In this document: positions 1 to 5,411 of the stretch, piece after piece | How the letters are laid out: each line of letters starts with the position of its first letter | How positions within the stretch are numbered: the first letter of the stretch is position 1 | Source of the DNA: Clostridia bacterium | GTDB lineage: Bacteria; Bacillota; Clostridia; Oscillospirales; Acutalibacteraceae | Length of the DNA stretch: 6,399 bases | Direction of reading: 5' to 3' | NCBI GenBank assembly: GCA_017442445.1 | Contig: JAFRZS010000132.1 | Coordinates: 1-6,399, forward strand | Translations under genes and position numbers: made by a program | The notes under the pieces: generated by a model | What the model was told of the DNA's origin: nothing | Databases searched by the model: none | Seen by the model: the letters and a program-made list of their open reading frames with translations, nothing else

Positions 1-657
1 AAATTTACCAATATAATCTTGCGACATTCCTTTCAACGTCATCATATTATGAGCATCTGAAAGGTCAACCCTTCCCCTATTAAACCTTAAAACTTCGCCG
101 TCAATAAACTTTGAAATATGTATGTAGTGGTCAGCGAGAAGCGAACGGTGAAGCTCAACATCAAAAATCGGTTTCTTGGTAAAAGAATTGTGATAATGCA
201 AAGTCTTTTCAACAGTACCGCTGTAACCGTCTTCAAGCATAATGTTTCCGGCTTTTGTCAGATCGTCTTCTCTTATGAGAATATCCATATCCACCATATG
301 TCTTAAAAACGGAAGCGGATAGAGGTATTTCATAATACAGCCTTTTAAAGGCATATAATCAATATTGTTGTCTTCAAATCTTTTGGCAATTCTTCTGTAT
401 TCAAATTCCTGCTTTGCTTCTCTGCCCATAGCTTTGAGATAGCTCTCGTTATACTTTTTGTTCAGGGCATCGTCAATTGATATATCGGGAACTTTTTTCA
501 AAGCGTGATACACCAAAACTGTAATAGAGTGCTTTTCGCAGAAATCGAACATTTTTTCAAAAGAAATTCCGTCAGGTGCTGATGGGGGAGTTTCTTTTTT
601 TAATACACTTATTGATAATTCAAGTGCATATTTTTCTTCAATTGAATTGAATTTCAT
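1..657 (-). CDS. Nucleotidyltransferase family protein (NTP_transf_5-like), C-terminus cut by window edge
   Basis: The frame stays open from an ATG at 657 to base 1, giving the first 219 residues. It matches the uncharacterised nucleotidyltransferase family (Pfam NTP_transf_5, polymerase-beta/MNT superfamily). An LKG motif lies at residues 104-106 in YMPLKGCIMKYLYP. It is followed by RHMVDMDILI, whose D123-x-D125 pair would bind the metal ions, and by DVELH with E168 as a likely third carboxylate. Family members are often about 350 residues, so a sizeable C-terminal part is missing here. The start is set by GAGGG six bases upstream, inside the end of the exporter gene, and only 2 nt separate the two genes. 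Relatives occur in RiPP clusters of Firmicutes, including lasso clusters such as paeninodin, where they are proposed to modify the peptide. The substrate here is unknown; peptide modification is inferred from context only. Confidence 0.85.
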   Translation of the reverse strand, partial: MKFNSIEEKYALELSISVLKKETPPSAPDGISFEKMFDFCEKHSITVLVYHALKKVPDISIDDALNKKYNESYLKAMGREAKQEFEYRRIAKRFEDNNIDYMPLKGCIMKYLYPLPFLRHMVDMDILIREDDLTKAGNIMLEDGYSGTVEKTLHYHNSFTKKPIFDVELHRSLLADHYIHISKFIDGEVLRFNRGRVDLSDAHNMMTLKGMSQDYIGKF

Positions 658-659
658 TC

Positions 660-2354
660 TTATCCCTCGCTGACGATTTTTTTATCATTTATCTGAATAT
701 GTCTGTTGCATATGTCAAGAGCGGCCTTTTTATGAGTAACGATAATACATGTTATATCTTTTGAATTTTTAAGATTTTCAAGCAACTGTGCTTCTGTTGC
801 TTCGTCCAGAGCAGATGTGGACTCGTCAAGAAGCAAAACTGGTGAACCGCTCAATAATGCTCTTGCAACGGCAAGTCTTTGTACCTGACCTTCGGAAAGA
901 CCGAGACCTCTTTCACCGATAACTGTATCAAGGCCGTCATCAAGATTTTTAACAAATTCTTCGGAGCAACTCATACGGATTGCTTCGTTGATTTTGTCTT
1001 CGGAAACATCTTTGCAAAGGAAAGTTATATTTTCTCTTATAGTACCTGAAAGAAGGAAATTACCCTGAGGAACATAAGAAAAAAGCGGACGGGTGTGCTT
1101 GTCTGCAAGGATTTTTCCGTCTTTGGTATTGAGATAAATTTCGCCCGACTGAGTGTTGAATACACCCAAAAGTAATTTCAGCAAAGTGCTTTTGCCGATG
1201 CCCGAAATGCCCATAATAGCGACGAAGTCACCTTTTTTGACACTGAGGCTTGAGTCTTCAATTATAGAATCTCCTCTTGAATATGAGAAGGTTATGTTAT
1301 CAAATTCAATACTTTCAAGGTCAGCGTAAACCTTATCTGCATCAAAGTCGGATTCAGGAAGCATAGGCTCGTCGGGAATATTTTCAATTTCCATAACTCT
1401 TTCAGCAGAAGCTAAAATTGAGTAGTATTGAGGAATCATATTTGAAAAGCTTGAAAACGGATTCTGTATCTGGTTAACAAGCTGAATAATAGCGGTAATT
1501 GTACCGGGAGTAATAACACCTGCGAATACATTGTAAGCACTCCATACAAGTGCAAAAAGATAACCCATTCTGAATACAAAAGCCGCACCTGTGTGTGCGC
1601 AGAGGCTGACGGTCACTCTTTTTATAAGGAGTCTGAAATTGATTTTCTGAAGCTCGTCGGTTTTTTGCGTAATTTTTTCTTCACCGCCGAAGGCTTTTAT
1701 CATGAGTATATTTTCAATGGATTCCTGAATAAAAGAACGGGCCTTTCCTTCGGATTCCTGAACTTTTTTGTGTGAGCTTTTGAGGAATTTTCTGAAAGCT
1801 GTTGCAGATACAACAACCAGCACACCTGCTACAAGAAATACGGTAGCGAAAATCCTGTCGTATGATACCAAAACAGCAAAAGCCAGAAGAAGTCTTACAC
1901 ACAAAGATACAACATTGGGTATCATATTTGTGACGCCGTTACTTACAACGGAAGTGTCATTGAAAATTCTTAACTGTAAATCACCGCTGTGGTGTGAGGA
2001 TAAACGCTCGTAATCTTTTTTCAGCATATTGGAAAAAGTTTTGAGTCTTATTTCAAGATTTATTTTATTCTTGATTCTTTCTGATATGTTCTTTGAAATA
2101 AGGTTTATCAGAAGCTGTCCGACAATAATGCAGAAAAGAGTTACAACAGAGTATGTAAGATGCTGAGAATTTTTACTGATTGCCGAGTCGATAACCTCTC
2201 TGCAAGTCAGCGCAAAAAGTATTGAAAGTACAGAGCTGGAGCCGTGAATGAGCGTGAGAACAAGAACACGCCACAAATGTTTTTTGCAGGTGTTGTAAAT
2301 CCATTTCAGAGTATTTATATCTCTCTCTTTGTTTCTTTTATCGGTGTTAGCCAA
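660..2354 (-). CDS. ABC exporter, fused transmembrane and ATPase domains (peptide/RiPP export candidate)
   Basis: This 564-residue protein is a half-transporter of the type I exporter (ABC-B) fold, acting in the cytoplasmic membrane as a dimer. The membrane domain spans about residues 25-310 with hydrophobic segments near 28-50, 67-86, 146-165, 169-186, 250-272 and 277-297. The ATPase domain follows: Walker A GISGIGKST (382-390), Q-loop Q430 in SYVPQGNFLLSGTIREN, signature LSEGQ (486-490, with E replacing the second usual G), Walker B VLLLDE (506-511), D-loop SALD (514-517) and switch H541. All catalytic residues are present. There is no N-terminal C39 peptidase domain, so it cannot process a double-glycine leader itself. 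The start is TTG at 2354, chosen because GGAGTGA lies 7-10 nt upstream and no ATG is nearby. It sits 17 nt after the protease gene. Export of the peptide encoded at 3281-3421 is inferred from gene order. Confidence 0.93.
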   Translation of the reverse strand: MANTDKRNKERDINTLKWIYNTCKKHLWRVLVLTLIHGSSSVLSILFALTCREVIDSAISKNSQHLTYSVVTLFCIIVGQLLINLISKNISERIKNKINLEIRLKTFSNMLKKDYERLSSHHSGDLQLRIFNDTSVVSNGVTNMIPNVVSLCVRLLLAFAVLVSYDRIFATVFLVAGVLVVVSATAFRKFLKSSHKKVQESEGKARSFIQESIENILMIKAFGGEEKITQKTDELQKINFRLLIKRVTVSLCAHTGAAFVFRMGYLFALVWSAYNVFAGVITPGTITAIIQLVNQIQNPFSSFSNMIPQYYSILASAERVMEIENIPDEPMLPESDFDADKVYADLESIEFDNITFSYSRGDSIIEDSSLSVKKGDFVAIMGISGIGKSTLLKLLLGVFNTQSGEIYLNTKDGKILADKHTRPLFSYVPQGNFLLSGTIRENITFLCKDVSEDKINEAIRMSCSEEFVKNLDDGLDTVIGERGLGLSEGQVQRLAVARALLSGSPVLLLDESTSALDEATEAQLLENLKNSKDITCIIVTHKKAALDICNRHIQINDKKIVSEG

Positions 2355-2371
2355 TATTATTTCACTCCAAT

Positions 2372-2827
2372 TTATTTTTTGCGGAATATTCTTTTGATTT
2401 TATTTTTGATGCCTACAAGAGTCCACATAAAAACAAGCAACTCTTTACGGCGGGGAAGAGTTTTTGTCCACAGACGGACATAAAGACGGTAAGACCGACT
2501 TTTTTTACAGTCAGTATATTTTTTTCCTTTATAATATCCTTTGAGAATACCGAGGACTTGTTCCTTTTTGACTTTTTCAAAAAAGTTCTGATTATCTCCG
2601 CAGAAAAGATAGTGGTCGGTATGTATTTTAACTATTCTGTGAAGCACCAATATTCCGCTTTCACGGCGGAAGAGCGCGACATCATAAAGTTCAGGCTCGG
2701 TATCACATTTTGCAACAATAATCCTGTCCGTGCCGTCACCAAGCATAGGCCACATGCTTGTACCTTTTGAAATAGCAGAATAGACACCGGTTTTCTCAAG
2801 TATCTGCTCGGCATTCTGATTATTCAT
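2372..2827 (-). CDS. S24/S26 family serine protease, signal-peptidase-like, Ser-His type
   Basis: This 151-residue protein has the signal peptidase I/LexA-type fold signature. SKGTSMWPML places the probable nucleophile at S24, directly before Met. Where bacterial signal peptidase I has a catalytic Lys, this protein reads LVLHRIVKIH, placing H63 there, followed by FCGDNQ with D78. That is the Ser-His-Asp pattern of the Sec11/SipW (ER-type) branch. No N-terminal membrane anchor is present, which is unusual for a true signal peptidase. The C-terminal tail (about 104-151) is strongly basic with one short hydrophobic patch (LLVFMWTLVGI, 130-140) that might touch the membrane. The start codon overlaps the end of the PqqD gene by 8 nt, implying translational coupling, and AGGGG lies about 6 nt upstream. 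A role in cutting the leader of the neighbouring peptide is inferred from the operon, not shown. Confidence 0.88.
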   Translation of the reverse strand: MNNQNAEQILEKTGVYSAISKGTSMWPMLGDGTDRIIVAKCDTEPELYDVALFRRESGILVLHRIVKIHTDHYLFCGDNQNFFEKVKKEQVLGILKGYYKGKKYTDCKKSRSYRLYVRLWTKTLPRRKELLVFMWTLVGIKNKIKRIFRKK

Positions 2828-3080
2828 CTAAAACCCCTGATTTTTTTGCGTGTTCAATAAATTCTCTGACATCGGCTCTTGCAACATCTTCAACTACCTC
2901 ATATTCTTTGAGCATAGCCTTTACCATTGAGTCTTCGTCGGAGCCCTCTGCCAGTAAATTCCACAAGAATGTGCCTGTTTCGTTAAGAGTTATAAGTCCG
3001 TTAAAGGAATTGTCTATTGAAACAACAACAGAATTACCGTCAACTTCTCTCAACATGAAATTGTCTTTTGTTTTCAACAT
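2820..3080 (-). CDS. PqqD family protein, RiPP recognition element
   Basis: At 86 residues this is the usual size of a stand-alone PqqD/B1-type RiPP recognition element, a small winged-helix-like protein that binds precursor leader peptides and delivers them to modifying enzymes. The family pattern is visible: an N-terminal beta region (FMLREVDGNSVVVSID), the core FNGLITLNETGTFLWNLL at 27-43, an acidic turn, a helix (MVKAMLKEYEV), then DVREFIEHAKKSGVLDE, matching the 'DV.eFi..l...G.l' ending. The ATG at 3080 follows GGGAGAG by about 9 nt. It is the first gene of the leftward operon, with its own promoter about 30 nt upstream, and it faces away from the precursor gene across a 200-nt shared control region. 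The natural partner is the YxxPxL leader of the 46-residue peptide; this pairing is an inference from known lasso B1/leader recognition. Confidence 0.88.
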   Translation of the reverse strand: MLKTKDNFMLREVDGNSVVVSIDNSFNGLITLNETGTFLWNLLAEGSDEDSMVKAMLKEYEVVEDVARADVREFIEHAKKSGVLDE

Positions 3081-3102
3081 TTGTCAATCTCTCCCAAAAC
3101 AA

Positions 3103-3126
3103 ATTATAATCAATTTAAGTATAGCA
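3103..3126 (-). promoter_or_regulatory. Promoter of the PqqD-protease-exporter operon
   Basis: On the minus strand TGCTATACT (3118-3126) is an extended -10 element: TG, one base, then TATACT. The -35 region is AT-rich without a good TTGACA match, as is common for extended -10 promoters. Transcription would start near 3111, giving a leader of about 30 nt to the PqqD ATG. A second candidate -10, TATAAT at 3103-3108, lies closer to the gene but lacks a -35. Confidence 0.6.
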
Positions 3127-3171
3127 TAGATTACAATAAAAATAAAGTAAATTTTTTTGAAAATATTATCC

Positions 3172-3200
3172 TTGACAATAACTGTTTTTTGGATTAGAAT
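3172..3200 (+). promoter_or_regulatory. Sigma-A-type promoter of the precursor peptide gene
   Basis: TTGACA at 3172-3177 is a perfect -35 box, and TAGAAT at 3195-3200 is a five-of-six -10 box, with the optimal 17-nt spacer. Transcription should start near 3206-3208, giving an untranslated leader of about 73 nt. The match suggests strong expression of this single peptide gene, separately from the divergent maturation and export operon. Confidence 0.85.
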
Positions 3201-3207
3201 GGATTTG

Positions 3208-3280
3208 GTGTAGTATGCCTTAGGCGGTCTATATCCCGAATTGGGGCGGTTCCTCAAAATATTTTAAGGAGTGAGTGGAA
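3208..3280 (+). promoter_or_regulatory. Structured 5' leader with ribosome-binding-site hairpin
   Basis: The two halves of 3251-3270 (TCCTCAAAAT and ATTTTAAGGA) are inverted repeats with 9 of 10 positions complementary, the exception being one C-A mismatch. The right half contains the AAGGA of the Shine-Dalgarno AAGGAG (3266-3271), which sits 9 nt before the ATG. Folding would hide the site. An upstream CCTTA (3218-3222) can pair with the same bases (TAAGG, 3265-3269), and a small CCC/GGG hairpin (3235-3245) lies between, so alternative folds are possible. GGCGGT occurs twice (3223-3228 and 3245-3250). No known riboswitch class is recognised. Confidence 0.5.
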
Positions 3281-3421
3281 ATGAAGAAGTATCAGAAGCC
3301 CGTACTTGACGCTGTTGAGTATGAGGTAGAAGAAATTCTTACAATCAGCGGCGGCCTTATTGACGGCGGTCACGACGATCAGGGCGGCGACTCAACAGAT
3401 TTCGACGATCTTTGGGGCTAA
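3281..3421 (+). CDS. 46-residue RiPP-like precursor peptide
   Basis: An ATG at 3281, preceded by AAGGAG with 9-nt spacing, opens a 46-residue frame ending at TAA 3419-3421. The N-terminal part (MKKYQKPVLDAVEYEVEEIL) is leader-like: charged, with Y4-P7-L9 in the YxxPxL spacing used by lasso-peptide leaders to bind PqqD-like proteins. Residues 18-25 (EILTISGG) also fit the double-glycine leader pattern, with E at -8, I at -7, I at -4 and GG at -2/-1. The rest after G25 has 21 residues with seven Asp and five Gly, GG pairs at 29-30 and 35-36, one His and the ending DFDDLWG. There is no Cys and no signal peptide. A full promoter and a terminator flank it. It diverges from the PqqD, protease, exporter and nucleotidyltransferase operon, the expected partners. 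The product is unknown; the lasso Thr(-2)-x-Gly pattern is not clearly met. Confidence 0.8.
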   Translation: MKKYQKPVLDAVEYEVEEILTISGGLIDGGHDDQGGDSTDFDDLWG

Positions 3422-3451
3422 TTGTCAGAGTATTTCTTTACACGAATCCTG

Positions 3452-3490
3452 CCCGACACAAGCTACGGCTTGTGTCGGGTCTTCCTTTAT
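3452..3490 (+). terminator. Intrinsic terminator of the precursor peptide gene
   Basis: CCCGACACAAGC (3452-3463) and GCTTGTGTCGGG (3468-3479) form a perfect 12-bp stem with loop TACG, followed by the pyrimidine/U-rich tail TCTTCCTTT. It lies about 30 nt after the peptide stop codon. The other strand has no T-run after the stem, so it should work mainly rightward. The leftward sugar operon ends against it. Confidence 0.88.
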
Positions 3491-3651
3491 CTGTAACCTC
3501 TGTTATAAATAAAAAGTAAAATAATCAGAACGGCTATTCCGAAACTCATCAGAGCGAGAGAGGAATAGCCGACATTTTTTTGTCCGACAAAAACAGCAAG
3601 GAGAGAGGAGAAAAATAAAGAGGAGTATAAAAAATATTTAAGAAATTTCAC
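3487..3651 (-). CDS. Small membrane protein, 54 residues, two predicted transmembrane segments
   Basis: A GTG at 3651 opens a 54-residue frame ending at TAA 3487-3489. Its start overlaps the stop of the upstream permease gene as GTGA (4 nt), and a strong GGAGGAG lies 7 nt before it, so translation and coupling are well supported. The sequence begins KFLKYFLYSS; residues about 4-22 and 31-49 are hydrophobic enough to cross the membrane, joined by a short polar loop (GQKNVGY) and ending in NRGYR. The basic N-terminus and basic tail both suggest cytoplasmic ends, that is, a helical hairpin. It resembles no family I can name. As the last gene of a sugar ABC operon it could be an accessory subunit of the permease complex, or simply a hitchhiking small protein; the sequence does not decide. 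It ends 8 nt from the opposing terminator stem. Confidence 0.75.
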   Translation of the reverse strand: MKFLKYFLYSSLFFSSLLAVFVGQKNVGYSSLALMSFGIAVLIILLFIYNRGYR

Positions 3652-4517
3652 CCTTTTACTCCTCCCGCGGTCATACCTCGCATGAGTTTTTTGTGTACAC
3701 AGATATATAAAATAAGTGTCGGAAGCATTACCATAACAAGACCTGCATACATTCTGCCGTATTCTGCGGCGGCATTATCACCCTTCATAAGCGCAACAAG
3801 TCCTACGGGAAGGGTTTTGAATTTATCTTTTGTCATAATAGTCATGGCTATTATAAACTCATTCCAGAAGCTCAGAAAATTAAAAAGTATTACCGTTATG
3901 ATACTGGGTTTTGCAACCGGCAGCATAATTCTCGTCATCATATTAAAGTAAGAGCAACCGTCAACAAAAGCGGCTTCTTCAAAATCTTTCGGAATAGTTA
4001 CGAAATATCCGGACAGCAGATATATTGTAAACGGTAGAGCACTCGAAGCGTAGATTAATGCAAGAATAAAAGGATTGTTCAGAAAAAAACCGTCACCGCT
4101 TATTGATTTAACGATTTTGTCTGCACTGACAAGCATTAAGAAAATCGGCACAACGATATAATTTATATTCACAAACAACCCGCCCATAAAGGCAGATTTT
4201 AAAAAACGCGATGCGAAAAATTTGTATCTTGAAAGGACAAAGGCGGCGGGAATCGCAACCACAAGAAGTAAAATCAGAGCCATCGCTGTGACGGATACGG
4301 AGTTCATGAGATATTTTCCCATACCGGCCTTGTTCCAGGCATCTATGAAATTCTGAAAATACAACGCATCGGGTAAAGACCACGGATTCTGATAGAATTC
4401 ATAGTTTTGCTTAAACGAGGCGAGTAGTACCCATAAAACAGGAACAATAACCGAGAGTGCCATAATGCAGAGTACGAAATAAATAAAAAATCTGTAAAGA
4501 AAATCTGTTTTATTCAT
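3648..4517 (-). CDS. Carbohydrate ABC transporter permease, MalG type
   Basis: This 289-residue inner-membrane permease belongs to the CUT1 sugar-uptake family (binding-protein-dependent transport domain). It has an N-terminal membrane helix (about 12-34) and five further hydrophobic segments (about 74-96, 110-132, 150-172, 204-226 and 257-274). The EAA loop that docks on the ATPase is EAAFVDGCSYFNMMTRIMLP (181-200), with the conserved G187 and P200. The C-terminus GMTAGGVKG is the characteristic ending of MalG-type subunits. Length and features are complete. The ATG at 4517 is preceded by GAGGTG, which overlaps the TGA of the MalF-type gene; the gap is 8 nt. It would pair with that subunit to form the channel. 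Substrate cannot be read from the permease. Confidence 0.95.
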   Translation of the reverse strand: MNKTDFLYRFFIYFVLCIMALSVIVPVLWVLLASFKQNYEFYQNPWSLPDALYFQNFIDAWNKAGMGKYLMNSVSVTAMALILLLVVAIPAAFVLSRYKFFASRFLKSAFMGGLFVNINYIVVPIFLMLVSADKIVKSISGDGFFLNNPFILALIYASSALPFTIYLLSGYFVTIPKDFEEAAFVDGCSYFNMMTRIMLPVAKPSIITVILFNFLSFWNEFIIAMTIMTKDKFKTLPVGLVALMKGDNAAAEYGRMYAGLVMVMLPTLILYICVHKKLMRGMTAGGVKG

Positions 4518-4525
4518 ATGTCACC

Positions 4526-5410
4526 TCAATATTCATAGTGTTTACGGGATGTTGCAAGATTTACGATGCCCGAAAGTGAGAAAGTGATGATGAATACAAC
4601 AACACCTATTGCCATTCCGTAACCGTAGGAGGAATTCGTGTATGCCTGTTTGTACATATAGCTGAGAAAAACCTCACTTGCACCGTCGGGACCTCCGCCT
4701 GTCATAGCGCGGACAAGTAAAAAACTGAGATTGACACTGCTTATTATAAAGAAGGTGAGAGTAGTCCTGATGTTACTCCAGATAAGCGGAATTGTTATGC
4801 TGAAAAACTGGTGGAATTTTGATGCACCTTCAAGTTCTGCGTTTTCATAAAGAGGCTTCGGAATATTTGATATTGATGCCATATACATAACCATATAATA
4901 TCCGACAGCCTGCCAGATGAGTGCGATTGCAAGACTTAAAACAACGGTTTTTTTGTTTCCTAACCATAGCACAGGTTCTGTTTTTCCGAAATGAGAAAGA
5001 ACGGAATCAAAATGACCTCCGGGCTGATAGATTGCTGAAAAAACAGAAGAAATCACAATGATTGAAAGAATATTCGGAATATAAAAAACAACTCTGAAAA
5101 AACTTTTTCCTCTGATATCGGAATGAACAAGAATTGAAGCAAATATCAGGCTTATTGAGAGAGTTATTACTGTTACAAAAACAATGAGAAAAAGAGAGTT
5201 CTGAACAGAACGAAGGAATTTCATATCAGAAAAAAGTATTCTGAAATTATCAAATCCGACAAATTCCTTTTCTGCAGAATATCCTCCCCACTTATAAAGA
5301 GATATCCTGAAAACATTAAAAGTGGGAAGGACAATAAACACCGTAAAAAGAATTACTGCGGGGCATAGGGAAAGAAAAATAAACCGTGAACGGGAAGAAA
5401 AAGTTTTCAT
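4526..5410 (-). CDS. Carbohydrate ABC transporter permease, MalF type
   Basis: This 294-residue permease is the partner CUT1 subunit. It begins with a cytoplasmic basic stretch and a first helix (about 10-34), followed by the usual periplasm-side segment (SLYKWGGYSAEKEFVGFDNFRILF), which is typical of short MalF/UgpA-type proteins. Further hydrophobic segments lie near 71-95, 105-127, 156-178, 213-233 and 265-287. The EAA loop is ENAELEGASKFHQFFSITIP (189-208), with the conserved G195 and P208. The ATG at 5410 follows the stop of the binding-protein gene after a single base, and its Shine-Dalgarno is weak (GAAG about 7 nt upstream), so expression probably depends on coupling to the upstream gene. 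It carries solute across the membrane together with the MalG-type subunit. Nothing is truncated. Confidence 0.95.
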   Translation of the reverse strand: MKTFSSRSRFIFLSLCPAVILFTVFIVLPTFNVFRISLYKWGGYSAEKEFVGFDNFRILFSDMKFLRSVQNSLFLIVFVTVITLSISLIFASILVHSDIRGKSFFRVVFYIPNILSIIVISSVFSAIYQPGGHFDSVLSHFGKTEPVLWLGNKKTVVLSLAIALIWQAVGYYMVMYMASISNIPKPLYENAELEGASKFHQFFSITIPLIWSNIRTTLTFFIISSVNLSFLLVRAMTGGGPDGASEVFLSYMYKQAYTNSSYGYGMAIGVVVFIITFSLSGIVNLATSRKHYEY

Positions 5411-5411
5411 G

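Noticed and set aside
3215..3223. ATG-CCT-TAG mini-frame in the peptide gene leader
   Set aside because: Only two codons, no Shine-Dalgarno, and too close to the predicted transcription start to call an upstream regulatory frame.
3281..3421. Firm assignment of the peptide as a lasso precursor
   Set aside because: YxxPxL fits, but the conserved Gly after it and the Thr-x-Gly junction are missing, and no lasso cyclase is visible in the window.
3452..3479. Hairpin as terminator for the leftward sugar operon too
   Set aside because: The stem is symmetric, but the minus strand continues CAGGATTCGTG without a T-run, so only rightward termination is supported.
3682..3951. Plus-strand open frame of 89 codons opposite the MalG-type gene
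   Set aside because: Hydrophobic only because it mirrors a membrane protein gene; the minus-strand frame has the EAA motif and full family length.
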